Shown here one piece after another: positions 1-10,858 of a stretch of 64,000 bases of DNA. The DNA lies in NCBI RefSeq assembly GCF_963576675.1, contig NC_088915.1:38097501-38161500 (forward strand), written 5' to 3'. Positions within the stretch are counted from its first letter, which is position 1, and every line of letters starts with the position of its first letter. This DNA is from Euphorbia lathyris (Eukaryota > Streptophyta > Magnoliopsida > Malpighiales > Euphorbiaceae). The position numbers were made by a program, and so were the translations under genes. The notes under the pieces were generated by a model that was not told the DNA's origin, did no database searches, and was given only the letters and a program-made list of their open reading frames with translations.

Positions 1-557
1 AATAAATATTAAAAATTTTAGACACAGACGTTACAGTTCAATAGCTTGAATCATGCCTTTGACGCCCCGCGTGGTTTGAAAAACGCCCCGCGTACCTGAG
101 CTCCTGAAACTTTAGATTGAAGAATTGCTCATGTACGCCCCGCGTATAAGTGGAGACGCCCCGCGTATCTGAGCTCCTGAAACTTTAGATTGAAGAATTG
201 CTCATGTACGCCCCGCGTATAAATAGAGACGCCCCGCGTGGTGTATGTTGACTTCGTGGGACCATGCAGTCTGACTGTTGTGATTGAGAGGGCATTGTTT
301 TACGCCCCGCGTGGTTGCTTCTGTGCCCCGCGTGCGTCGGTGAATTTTACTCCTTTACTCGTACCTGCGAAGTACAATTCTCGAGAGCCGAGTTAGCTTG
401 ACGTTTATTTTTCTGAAATTAATTGAAAAAAAAAAGAAATTAACCAAAAGCATAAAATTTATTTAAAAACACATTATTTTTGTAATTAAACTCACTTATT
501 TAGTCCACAATTAAACCGTAATTCACGCTAAAAGATAGGGGCAAAATGCCCCTATCA
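1..557 (-). repeat. Partial Athila-type LTR, minus orientation, with GC-rich motif array
   Basis: Read on the minus strand, the LTR begins at 557 with TGATAGGGGC followed closely by its own reverse complement (arms 534-542 and 548-556). This resembles the start of the Athila derivative LTRs at 26060 and 33003. At 558 the reading frame of an unrelated plus-strand Athila pol gene begins abruptly, so this is an insertion boundary; the expected 5-bp duplication would be CAGCC (558-562), but the other end lies outside the window. Between 61 and 335 there are seven exact copies of CGCCCCGCGT and one variant, inside a partial duplication of about 75 bp (100-170 and 175-245). No coding sequence is seen. 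Confidence 0.7.
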
Positions 558-573
558 CAGCCCAACAATTTGT

Positions 574-1167
574 ATGCACAAGATTTTAATGGGAGAAGAT
601 CATCGACCAACTGTGCAACCGCAAAGAAGGCTAAAACCATACATGAAAGAAGTGGTGAAGGCAGGGGTGATCAAGCTCATCGAGGAAAGAATCATTTACT
701 CCATTTCAGATAGTATGTGGACCAGTCTTGTCCAAGTTGTTCCTAAGAAAGGGGGAACCACTATGGTAAAAAATGAAAAGAATGAGTTCATCCCTACAAG
801 GACAATCACAGGGTGGCGGATGTGTATTGACTACAGAAAGCTCAACGAAGCAACAAGAAAGGATCACTTCCCATTACCTTTTATTGATCAGATGTTGGAG
901 AGACTCGCTGGTTATCAATTCTATTGTTTCTTAGATGGATATTCGGGGTACAACCAGATTCATATCTGCACCAAAGACCAAGAAAAGGCCACTTTCACTT
1001 GTCCATATGGGACCTTTGCGTACAAACTCATGCCATTTGGGTTGTGCAATGCTCCAGTAACATTTCAGAGATGTATGATGGCCATATTTCATGATATGAT
1101 TGAGAAGACAGTTGAGATATTCATGGATGATTTTTCTGTCTATGGCACATCATTTGAGCATGTTTAG
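574..1167 (+). pseudogene. Athila reverse transcriptase domain, broken
   Basis: The 197-residue open stretch carries the palm of a Ty3/gypsy reverse transcriptase: WRMCIDYRKLN near residue 82, FPLPFIDQMLERLAG near 99, the FLDGYSGYNQI motif near 118, MPFGLCNAPVTFQRCMM near 153 and the catalytic FMDDFSVYG near 183, where both aspartates are present. The frame stops at TAG (1165-1167). The sequence from 1168 to about 1235 is a deletion-scarred join, because the segment that normally links the palm to the connection region is missing. Residues just before the ATG (from 559) still read as pol, so the true domain begins upstream and is cut by the LTR at 557. It belongs to the Athila lineage by the RKDHFPLPFIDQMLERLA signature. 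Confidence 0.85.
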
Positions 1168-1235
1168 AAAATCTAGAAGTTGTTCTGGAGAGATGCACGG
1201 AAACACTGCTGGTCCTAAATTGCGAAGGACTGGAA

Positions 1236-1985
1236 GTTGACAAAGCTAAAGTGGAAGTAATCGAGAAACTACTCGCGCCCAAAACAGTCAAGGATATTCG
1301 AAGTTTCTTAGGGCACGCTGGATTCTACAGACGGTTCATCAAAGATTTTTCGAAAATCGCACAACCACTCTCCGCACTGCTATACAAGGAGACTGACTTC
1401 ATATTCACCGACGAATGCAACCAAGCATTCGAACATATCAAGGAGCTTTTGACCCATGCACCTATACTCACCTCACCAGATTGGGATGCACCATTCGAGC
1501 TCATGTGCGATGCCAGTGATCTCAGTATAGGGGTTGTTCTTGGACAACGAATTAACAAGCAGTTTAAGCCCATACACTATGCAAGCAAAACTCTGGACAA
1601 AGCTCAACAGAATTACACAACCACAGAAAAAGAGTTGCTCGCAGTGGTCTACGCATTCGACAAATTTTGCTCCTACCTTGTACTTTCCAGGGTGACTGTT
1701 TATACCGACCACTTGGCATTAAAATACATGTTCGCCAAGAAGGATGCTAAACCACGATTAATACGATGGTTGTTGCTTCTATAAGAGTTCGATTTAGAGA
1801 TCAAGGATAAAAAGGGATCCGAAAATCTAGCAGCTAATCACTTATCCAAAATAGAAGCAACCACGGAGATCGAACAACCCGAGATCCTTGACCACTTTCC
1901 TGATGAAAAATTGTTTGCAATTTCCACACTTCCCTGGTTTGCTGATATTGCGAATTTCTTGGCTTGCAAAATAAAACCTTTTTGA
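1236..1985 (+). pseudogene. Athila RT connection and RNase H domains, broken
   Basis: The open stretch 1251-1784 holds the RT thumb and connection (FLGHAGFYRRFIKDFSKIAQPLS near residue 19) and a Ty3-type RNase H with its acidic residues visible: MCDASDLSIGVVLGQ near 84, TTTEKELLAVVYAF near 122 and YTDHLALKYM near 150. TAA at 1782-1784 interrupts the frame, but homology continues in the same frame as EFDLEIKDKKGSENLAANHLS and an ISTLPWFADIANFLA stretch up to a TGA near 1983. It is in a different frame from the RT palm upstream, so at least one frameshifting deletion lies between them. Confidence 0.83.
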
Positions 1986-2090
1986 TATTCCACAAATCGA
2001 AAACGAAAGTTTAATTCTGAACTTAAATATTACATTTGGGAGGAACCTTACCTATTTAAATTGTGTGCAGACTAGCTCCTGCGAAAATGT

Positions 2091-3215
2091 GTGACCAAGG
2101 AAGAAGGCATGGAGATTTTGCACAAATGCCACGCAGTAGAATCAGGTGGACATTTTGGGGCCAACCGAACAGCTGCTAAGGTGTTTCAAGCAGGTTTTTT
2201 CTGGCCCACTATATACAAAGATGCCCAGCAATTTTTTCAACAATGCAATGAATGTCAACGCACAGGCAACATCTCTGCCCGAAACGCCATGCCTCTAAAC
2301 AACATTGTTGTTTGTGAGATTTTTGACGTTTGGGGCATCGATTTCATGGGACCATTCCCCATCTCCTTTGGGAATCAGTATATCCTGGTCGCAGTGGATT
2401 ACGTGAGTAAATGGGTTGAAGCATGCGCATACCTTTCAAATGATGCAAAGATTGTGATTAAATATTTAAAACAGTTGTTCACCAGATTCGGAGTGCCAAG
2501 GGCCATAATAAGTGATCAAGGTACTCATTTCTGCAACCAACTATTTGAAAAACTTCTTCAGAAATATGGTGTCACACATCGTATAGCCACACCATACCAC
2601 CCCCAAACAAGCGGACATGTTGAACTATCCAACAGGGAGCTGAAGCGAATTTTACAAAAAACAGTCAATTCTTCACGAAAGGATTGGTCTCTAAAACTAG
2701 ATAATGCACTGTGGGCTTACCGAATAGCATATAAAACACCCATAGGGATGTCCCCTTTTCGGTTCCTGCTCGGAAAATCATGCCACCTCCCTATTGAGTT
2801 AGAACATAGGGCATACTGGGCACTAACATTTCTAAATTTTGATGATCAGGACATTAAGAAGAACATGTGTGCTCAATTGAATGAGATGGAGGAATTCAGA
2901 CTGTTCGCCTATGAAAATGCACTCAAATATAAGGAACAAACAAAAAAGTGGCATGATCAGCGTATTCAAGCAAAGCACTTTCAAGAAGGCGAACAAGTCC
3001 TCCTTTACAATTCACACTTGCGCCTGTTCCCTGGTAAACTCCGCTCGAGATGGTCCGGACCATTCACTATACACAGCATATTCTCTCACGGGGCGAAAGA
3101 AATCCAGAACATCGATGGAGAGATATTTAAGGTTAATGGGCAGCGTCTGAAGCCCTACTTGGCTCATGAACCTCTCGGAACAGTGGGCATCACCCATTGT
3201 TTGAGCAAACCATGA
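2091..3215 (+). pseudogene. Athila integrase, uninterrupted 374-codon domain of a dead pol
   Basis: This long open frame is an almost complete integrase. It begins inside the zinc-binding region: [19 protein letters not shown], then CNECQRTGN about 45 residues on. The catalytic core follows with D in [14 protein letters not shown] in [12 protein letters not shown] and E in the GHVELSNRE segment. The C-terminal part ([24 protein letters not shown]) is the usual chromodomain-less Athila tail. The assigned start is not a real start, because integrase is released from a polyprotein. About 100 bp upstream (1986-2090) are degenerate. All three catalytic residues survive although the rest of pol is broken. 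Confidence 0.88.
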
Positions 3216-3690
3216 CAAATCAAAACGTTGGGGGTAAATAAAATTTAAATTTATTTCTTAATATAGGTTAATTTTAAATTCTGCAACGTAGTTAATTTTT
3301 TTATGCTAACCTTTTCTATTCCAGTCCACTTTTTGAATAAAAATGCTTCTAAGTACATAGGGAAGTACGAACAATCATTCCTCTCACCAACCCTCACCAC
3401 ACGCGAGACAGCCACCACCCGAGTCGTCTTGTCCTTTAATGAAGATTTGTCAGACGACAGGCCCTCAGTCACAACGGTCATATGCATTGATGTGGCTACC
3501 CTTCTTCCCAAACATGGCAAATTGATTCCCTATTCTCACGGTGGAATAAGAAAAGTAATTGGTCCAAACGGTTGCAACCATCCCTGATGGTTCATTCTCC
3601 TTCTCAATCGTGTATAAAGGTCTCACCTTTCTACTGAAACTCCACTTTTCCTAACCTAGAAAACCACCAACCGCCTGTTGATACTCCACC
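3216..3690 (+). promoter_or_regulatory. Spacer with TATA-like box before the ATHILA-type ORF
   Basis: No protein homology is seen between the end of integrase and the next ORF. A TATA-like TATAAAGG lies at 3613-3620, followed by a pyrimidine- and A-rich leader (CTCACCTTTCTACTG, then AACCTAGAAAACCACC) up to a good plant start context, CCACCATGGCA, at 3691. A box about 70 bp before the ATG is the spacing expected for a short transcript leader. An arrangement of the same kind occurs in the Athila derivative at 29536-30247. Promoter activity is an inference. Confidence 0.4.
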
Positions 3691-5040
3691 ATGGCACAAA
3701 ACAACACAAGGTCCGCCACTGCCACCAAGGGCAAGGAGAAGAAACCTGATGTGATCTCTAGTACCCAAAACTCTCTTGTCTTGTCCAAGCAACTCTTAAC
3801 CTTCTCCGATGAGATTGAGCAAACCAATTACGAAACTTTCCAAAACACAAAGCTGTGTGCCACCAGACAAATATGCTGGGAAAGCTTGCGCGAGGTTGGT
3901 CTAGACACCAAAGTCAAGCAAATGATTGAAGGTGCTAATTTGGCTAAATTTCTGGCCATCGAAGAGTTCACATATCACGAAGTCATGATGGAGTTCATTT
4001 CCACTTTCCAACGCGATGTCAAGTACACTAACCCTAATCATCACAAACGCTACCAATTTCGGCTGATAGGGAACCACATGAACTGCTCCATCAACAAAAT
4101 GAATGTATTCCTTGGCTTGGTCGACCAGACCAAGCTTGAAGAAGAACCCTACCTATCGGCGCACAGAGAGATCCCCCATGACTTCGACGCTAACTTCTTT
4201 TGGCATGCAATCACTAGTCACATCGATTATAACCCCAGTTCATCCAAGGACTCAGGTATCGAGAACTATTCCCTGAAATATTTACACCGTATACTCGCTG
4301 GCTCACTTTTTGGTAGGGCCCATCAAGCCACGGTGCAATCCGCGGACCTATTCGCTCTAGCCTGTTTACGAGACCGAAAGCCGCTGAATGTTGAGTATTA
4401 CTTTGCTGAGTACATTGCGTCGCTGCAATAGAAGAAGAATGTCGCTGGCCTGTTCTGTGGACCATTCATCACCACCATCGCTCAGAATCTGGGATTTTTT
4501 GATCCCAAGTACACTATACTAACCCTTGGTCCAGTTATGGAACCATTAAACTTGCAGGTGATGAAGAGGATTGAAATCTGTTGCGATATCAAAGGAGTCT
4601 GGTACCTATGGCGAGAAGCGGAGCTGCTCAAGAAAATGGACAAAGACGCACCTGGTCTATCCAAAAGATGAAGGTCCGAGGATTCCATGCCAGAACCTGT
4701 TCATATCACCCTAATACGCACCGTCCCAGAACAACCACCAACCGGTGATGATGATAAGATCTACCGCATTGCTGCTGGGATGCGCATGGAGACCATCCTC
4801 ATCAACATGCGTGTAATGGAACAGAGAATCAAGTCATATGAGCAAGAAGTGGAGATCTTACGAGCCAGAATAGCCATTCTAGAAGGGAACAGCCATTCCG
4901 CACCAAAGCCCCATGTATCCGATGAATCACATAGGAGCCCCATCAAAAACACTGAACCAATTGAAGAAGGACCCACACCAACTGCTGCAAAACCCACTAC
5001 TGATAAGGAGGCCGAGTCCTTCCAGTCCCCAATAGTGTAA
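3691..5040 (+). pseudogene. ATHILA-type ORF downstream of pol, two nonsense mutations
   Basis: A single frame of 450 codons is interrupted only by TAG (4429-4431) and TGA (4669-4671). The N-terminal 240 residues contain a segment, FRLIGNHMNCSINKMNVFLGL near residue 125, that aligns with FRLKGHPFHLRESQIAACMGV in the ORF at 30247, so both are the same protein family. The C-terminal part (4687-5040) has a heptad-rich coiled coil (MRVMEQRIKSYEQEVEILRA) and then a low-complexity acidic, proline-rich tail. Position and composition fit the lineage-specific ORF that follows pol in Athila elements, often called ATHILA ORF-1 and sometimes described as env-like by position. I see no signal peptide or clear membrane anchor. 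Function is unknown. Confidence 0.65.
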
Positions 5041-6335
5041 ATGTCTCACTCTCTTTCTCTCTATCCTTTGTTTGGCTTGCTGTAGCTGTTGTTTTCGCGC
5101 GATATGTTGGCGTCTGTCTCCTACCCAATTGTCTTACATTGAGGACAATGTTTTGGTTAAGTTGGGGGGGGGGGGGGGGTAGGGGAATAGAGTCTTAGCA
5201 ACTGTTTGACTGTTCGATCATGCTGTGCTATTTTACCTTGCTCTGTTATTTTATTCCCACTTATAATTTTTGTTTGCTTTTCGCTTCACATCAGAACCAC
5301 CTCACAAAAACAAAAACAAAGCACAAACACCATAATCACCCTGTGCGCTTCACCCGCCACTCACCCATCCATCTTCATATTGGGTTAAGTTGATCAAACT
5401 TTGAGTAGTTAAGTTGCTATGCGATTTTTGTTTTTTTGATGATGTGATAATCGATGATGAGTAGTTGAGATTGATCAATTTAGTATGTGAAGTTTCTTGA
5501 TCATGTTAATTGTTGACCAAGTGCAAACAACCAGTGAGGCTTGTACCTAAATCTTGCACACTGTTGCAATAATGTTATTGAGGAGTGGGCTTTGCATATT
5601 TTAGGTAAGTTAGATTTTGCCTTGTTTGCCTTTCAGTAGAAAGAAATGAATCCTGGCACAAGAGGATGAACATCCAACCACTCACCACCAGACACCCATA
5701 CAAACATCCATAGCTGGAAGCTGGATATTAAAAGAAAAGGGCCCTGTTTCCAAAAACCTATCAAAGGGGACACATTCACATAGAAAATTCCTTGTCAAAA
5801 TAAAAGAAGGAAAACTTTCCCCTCTCAAGTGTTCAAAAGAAAAATGAAACAGGAAAGCCTAGAAACAATGACAAACCAGCTCTCAAAGCTAAACCGATAC
5901 ACCTTCACCACAAAACACCTGCTCTAATCATAAATTTCAATCAATCGACCATCCAAACCACCCCCTCACCCTTGTGATGATTCCAAAGGTGCCAAGAAAA
6001 GTTTCGAGTATCTGTTAGACAAGAAGGCAAGTCAAAACTTATTCTTTGTATGCATAGCTGTCGAGTGACTTAAACACCCCACAATTTGAGAGCAAACACT
6101 GTGAGAAATGAGTGAAATCCCAGAAGTACTAGGAGAATGATTAACTTCTGATCAGGGGACTCATTAGCTAGTTGAATCAGCTTAAATTACTCATCATAAG
6201 AATATTACAATCGTTAGAGAAGTCTTAACTGCATCTGCTTAACTATTTCTTTGTTTGTGATATTTTCACCTGTTCCTTCATTTTCATTTTGATGTGTTGC
6301 TTGAGGACAAGCAAAAGCTTAAGTTGGGGGTAATT
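5041..6335 (+). other. Athila 3' internal non-coding region with two polypurine-tract-like motifs
   Basis: No coding sequence is supported in these 1.3 kb. Two copies of a conserved element stand out. The first, TTGAGGACAATG followed by TTAAGTT and a run of 17 G at about 5138-5181, lies just after the ORF. The second, TTGAGGACAAGC followed by TTAAGTTGGGGG at 6301-6330, lies directly before the LTR and is the true polypurine tract by position. Both flank roughly 1.1 kb of sequence with no recognised content. The long G run makes the first copy prone to length change. Confidence 0.6.
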
Positions 6336-7477
6336 TGATGCGAGTAAAAGGAGCAAATAAAAGAGGATGAACATTCATGGAAAAGAGCTTCAAAGTCTTA
6401 GTTTTCAACCAGAATTGGAAGAAACAGGTAGAAATAACAGTTCGAAGCAGGAATCCTCATGAACAGCCTTTCAGTAGAACAGAACAGCTTAAACAACGAC
6501 ATTAACGGGTCATTTGGAAGGAAACGGATAAACGCACGGTTCGAGCAAGCTATAAGAGAGAGAAAGAGAGATAAATGTCGAAAGCAAGACAGCTTCCATC
6601 TTGCGCGAAGTGTAGGAGGATTGTTTACTTGTCCTTGTATTTACTTTTTGTGACTTTTTACCCTTGTAATTAGGGTTGATGTTAGGAAGGGGGGTATAAA
6701 TAGGAAAGGAATCTTATTGTAAGCAGACCTCGTTTTCCGCCACCATCAGTTTTTATTCTCAGTTTTTATATTTTCTGTCGGAAGAATGTTTTTGGGAAGA
6801 ACAAGTTGTTCACTCATGATAATAAGTGAGTAATCCTTTTTGCAGGCCTAGTCAGCCATTTAAACGGCGACTGTAAATATCCTTTATTAATTAATGAAGT
6901 ATTCCTATCCATTATTGAGTGTTATTAGTATGGTTAAAGAATAGATTAAGATCAAGTCTATTTTATGGTTACCGAAGATGGCACGACGGTGCTCCGACGT
7001 AACGGAAACATCTAATCGGCATATGTTGTAGTGGACGGACACGAAAACTACCACATATTGAGGTTTCTTTATGAATGCTTCCTGTTGCTTAACGCTTGTT
7101 TGTATGTTAGCACAAGGACACTTGGTTAATATTACTCACTTAGAATCTTTGGAAATGGGACACCGGACCTTAGTGACCGATGAGGGAGAGACCCAACTTA
7201 GGAATATAGATCTACTTCACTAAACGATAAAAGTTAGGCACAGTTGTTCGTAGGCGTATGGCTAGGTCTGTGCCTGTTCATCTTGAATTCATTCCATTTA
7301 TTATTGTTTAGTTATTGTTTATGTTAAGTTTGATATTATTCACCCTCTCAAGATCTATATCTAACACTTAAGGTAACTTATTCCTCTCACTAAAGTCCAA
7401 TCCATGTGGAATACGACACTTGGTCTTACCAAATACTGCACATGACCTAGTACACTTGCTAGCATCCATATTTAACA
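6336..7477 (+). repeat. 3' LTR of the Athila element
   Basis: The LTR starts TGATGCGAG right after the polypurine tract. It has a TATA box, GGTATAAATAGG, near 6693 and then an R/U5-like region. It ends ...TATTTAACA at 7477. The end was placed where similarity to the Mutator-like copy at 43180 resumes (TACCAACCTTCTTGAAA against TACGCCGCCTTCCAGAAA). No second copy is in the window, so the end is inferred rather than measured. Confidence 0.7.
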
Positions 7478-8110
7478 TACCAACCTTCTTGAAAGGGATG
7501 TTATGTATTCAACTACCTTCAGAAAAATATAACCGTGTTAGGAAGAAAAAGGACGATTTAACTTCACGAAAAGAGAATTTCGCGAAGTCTGCATAGAGAA
7601 ATGTGCAAGATAGATGGCGCTTTTACTTCGCGAAAAGAAGATTCCGCGAAGTCTGCAAGGAGAAATCATGAACATTTCTCTTCGCAGACTTCGCGTAATC
7701 CGTTTTCGCGAAGTAAAATTGTCCGTTTCAGGCTCTTTCTCCTCGCAGACCTTCGCAAAACCAGATTACGAAAAGTGATTTTCTGGAAAAAAAAAACAAA
7801 GAGAAAACAGTAGATACTTATATTTTCCGCCTTTTACCGTTAAAATCTTCAATAACCATATGATAAACGTAGAAAAACGATGATAATAACGATTTCTTCG
7901 ATCCACACAAGAAGAAAGAAACCAAGACACGAGCAAAAATAGGAAGATGAAGAACCATGGCTTAATTTTCTAGCTATAGGAAGATGAAGAGAGAAAGAAG
8001 AGAAAGACGTGAAGATGAAGAGAAATGATGCAGATTTCGTAATATAAAAGAAAAGAGGAAGATCAAAGTTCTGAGAATCTCATGGGGAAGAGAAAATCGT
8101 GCGCTAAGGA
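7478..8110 (+). repeat. Mutator-like hairpin repeat, copy 1 (right half)
   Basis: From 7478 to about 8110 this sequence aligns with 43180-43835: both share GGATGTTATGTATTCAAC, the block of TTCGCGAAGT-type inverted repeats, the CCATATGATAAAC stretch and GAAGAAAGAAACCAAG. An inverted repeat of about 42 bp (arms near 7626-7668 and 7676-7718) is built from ACTTCGCGAA words. The left half and left terminal inverted repeat would lie beyond the Athila insertion, outside the window. The right terminus seen in copy 2 is not recognisable here, so this copy is truncated. It ends about 290 bp before the ATG of the NudC-like gene; 8111-8402 holds the promoter and 5' leader of that gene with no other feature I can name. 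Confidence 0.65.
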
Positions 8111-8402
8111 AGAGAAGGGGAAGGGGGCTTGGAATGAACTTTTATCCTGAATCAATTGATTTCTGCCGCTGGTCTTCTTTGGTGCCGATTGTCCAAAAAC
8201 GAAGAAATTGCGACGGAAGAAGAGAGAGTTACGATTTGACCGAAACTTGGACATTGATAACCTGTACAATAAGTAGCCCATCCTAATTAATTACTTTTAC
8301 AATATGAAGGGATGTGATTCAATTTAGCTTCAGTTCAACTATAGCTAGCACCTTTCACAAATAAGCAAAATCCGCGCGAAGAAAGTGTAGAGGAAAACAA
8401 CA

Positions 8403-10539
8403 ATGGCTGAGAAATTGGCTCCAGAGAAGCGCCACAGCTTCGTCCACAACGGTCTCTATCTGGCTTTCCTTTTCCCTTCTGGGTGCGTCTCTTCTCTCTG
8501 GTCGATTTGATCTTAACTTCGTTTTCTTTTTCTGCTGTTTTTAGGCCAGACTGTATTTGAATGGGATCAAACCCTAGAAGAGGTAAATATGTACATTAAT
8601 TTACCCCCAAATGTTCATCCAAAGCAGTTCTATTGCAAAATTCAATCCAAACATGTTGAAGTTGGCATCAAAGGAAACCCTCCTTATCTCGATGTCAGTT
8701 TTCTCTTAACATTTCCTTGTATATTTTCACTCCTTTTTTTTTTATTGATAATATAATATGGGTGCAAATTTCTTTTCCCGGATTTCAGCATGACCTCTCC
8801 AGCCCAGTGAAGACTGATTCTTCTTTTTGGACGTTAGGTATTTTATTTAACTGTTTGATTTTCATATATCCTTTTGAAGAAGTTAGTCTTTTTAAGCTTG
8901 CTGATTGTATTCTTGTGTTTAAGCTATTCCTAGTGTAAAAATATTATGTTTTTGTACTATAATGTGGAAATTAGAAATGGCCAATCAAATTAAGCTCTTC
9001 GGATTCCATTGTGGTCGCAGAGGATGATATATTGCACATAACTCTGCAGAAAAGGGACAAGGGTCAGACATGGGCTTCTCCAATTTTGGGGCAGGGTCAA
9101 TTGGACCCTTACTCCACTGATCTTGAACAGAAGCGTCTCATGCTTCAGAGATTTCAGGAAGAGGTGATTAACAATTACTTCCCCCACTGTGCAACAAAGT
9201 AGATCATTAGATGTTTTAACTTTAAATTGTGTATGCTTGCTGTGAATGCTGCATTTGACTTGTGGATGAGAGTTTACAGTAATCCGTAGCCATGTTATCC
9301 TTAAGTAGCATGGTTTATTTATGACCAATTGCCTTAAGTAGCTTCAAAGTTTGTTTTTATCTTTTTTCTGCAAGCAGTTCCTTATCATGTATTTTAAATG
9401 AAGTGCTTTTATGCTTATCGCTTATGGATTAAAACTTTAGAGTGTTACATTTTGGACCAGCCTGGAGGACCATTGTTATCATGATGATTATGTGTACAGT
9501 GGCAAGGAAGACGTTCTGTATATTATGAAATTTGAAATTAGTCAAAGTAAATTCAAATCAGTGAAATGGAGGAATTGGTCCGTATGGCATATGGTAAACT
9601 CCAACTAGTTTGGTGTTAAGGCCTAGCTTAGTTTAGTATTTCAAATAGTGTAAAATTAGGGATTCGTCTTTTCTATTTTTTTGTGAGAACTTCAATTGCT
9701 AGGGACTAAACTACTATAAACAAAGTAATACACCTCAAAATGATCCCTTTATGTGCAATACGTAATGCTATGCAAAATGATTAGCATTACTAAACTCCTG
9801 GGACTTGAACTAGCGGTTTCAATGAAGGATGTCCAAGTAGCTCGTTAAATGAGTGCAATACTGCAATGTTTAGGAGTTAGTTTGTTATCCAATAAAATTG
9901 GATTGCAGTCTGTTTAAGTGAAGTGCTGCTTACCCAGTTGCAGCATTTACAGAATGAAAATATTCTAAAATAGTTGTAACGACCCAGTTCCTAGTGTTTG
10001 GATGCTATGCTTTCTACAGGGACAGGGTAATGAGGAGGAGTTCATGTTGTTACATAAACACTAATCAGTTTGGTTTTGGTATCTAAAAGATCTTTCAATT
10101 TTGTATTGCTGCCTTGCATTTTGAGTTCTGCTATATCCAACTATCAGTTAGGACGACGTTTGTTTCGTGGGCACCTAGATTTCGTTAGCTTCAACTTACT
10201 CATGTTACTGTCATTATATCATGTGTTACTTGATATTATTGGTTTGGGAAAATAAGATTAGGATTTTTCATTCTGAGATGCTTCTTGTGAATATATTGGG
10301 ATTCAATATGTTGATTTTGAGTACAACATACCATAATTCATGTTGAAGTGTGGTGTACTGTATTATAATTGCAAGAACATGGTTGAATAAAAATGGTTGC
10401 TGAAGCAGAAGAAGAAATCTGATGGTTTTGGATAATGGTTTGGTTTGTGCAGAATCCTGGGTTTGACTTCTCACAGGCTCAGTTTACGGGGAACTGTCCG
10501 GACCCTAGAACATTTATGGGTGGAATCCGCACAGATTGA
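8403..10539 (+). CDS. NudC domain-containing protein 2-like co-chaperone (five exons)
   Basis: Exons are 8403-8451, 8545-8693, 8789-8837, 9021-9163 and 10453-10539. All introns are GT-AG and all joins keep frame, giving 158 residues and TGA. The start MAEKLAPEKRHSF fits the family start exactly. A CS (p23/Hsp20-like) domain covers about residues 14-105, with FEWDQTLEEV near 20, CKIQSKHVEVGIKG near 44 and FWTLEDDILHITLQKR near 80. After it come QTWASPILGQGQ and a C-terminal PGFDFSQAQF tail typical of plant NUDCD2-like proteins. The family assists folding by binding HSP90 or client proteins in the cytosol and is linked to dynein-related transport. The length matches the usual 155-160 residues, with no truncation or missing motif. 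The last intron is 1289 bp. I am confident of the family and less so of its client in plants. Confidence 0.93.
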
Positions 10540-10858
10540 CAACCTTGATCTAGATTGAATGTTGAGAAATTGTTATGGTGTGCTGCCTTGATGGTTCAAC
10601 GGACAGTCTTGTTGTGAGATCTGATGTTTATTCTAGTAGTTGATTTCTGGCATTTGAGTTTCTGTTGTTTATTCTATGAGAAGTCATACACCTCTTTACA
10701 GATTTTCTAATAAATTTGACATTTTGAAGGAGGGTTGTATTGTATAGTATTACTGGCACGGTTTTCAACAATACTAATGAATATGATTCAAGTGGGCAAT
10801 CAGATAGATTAGATTACAACTTTTGGCTGATATTGTCACGGAAACTTTAACCTTGTTA
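10540..10858 (+). other. 3' flank of the NudC-like gene
   Basis: This is AT-rich sequence after the stop codon, presumably 3' UTR. AATAAATTTGAC near 10709 is a possible near-upstream poly(A) element. It ends at the TTA (10856-10858) that is duplicated on either side of the next transposon. Nothing else is seen. Confidence 0.5.

Larger units (their letters stand above)
558..7477 (+). mobile_element. Athila-type Ty3/gypsy retrotransposon, 3' two thirds
   Basis: Order of parts on the plus strand: reverse transcriptase, RNase H, integrase, a spacer with a TATA-like box, an ATHILA-type ORF after pol, a long 3' internal region, a polypurine tract and the 3' LTR. Integrase following RT-RNase H is the Ty3/gypsy order, and an extra ORF after integrase is typical of the Athila lineage. 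Protease, gag and the 5' LTR are off the left edge or removed by the insertion at 557. All frames are broken by stops and deletions, so it cannot be autonomous. Sequence after the LTR end (7478 on) aligns with the interior of the repeat at 43180, which shows that this element landed inside a Mutator-like copy. Confidence 0.85.

Noticed and set aside
5160..5180. Start of an LTR directly after the long G run
   Set aside because: What follows the first polypurine-like motif (GTAGGGGAATAG) is not repeated elsewhere and the true LTR start TGATGCGAG lies 1.1 kb later.
8717..8938. 73-codon plus-strand open frame within the NudC-like gene
   Set aside because: It crosses two introns and exon 3 in a frame other than the coding one.
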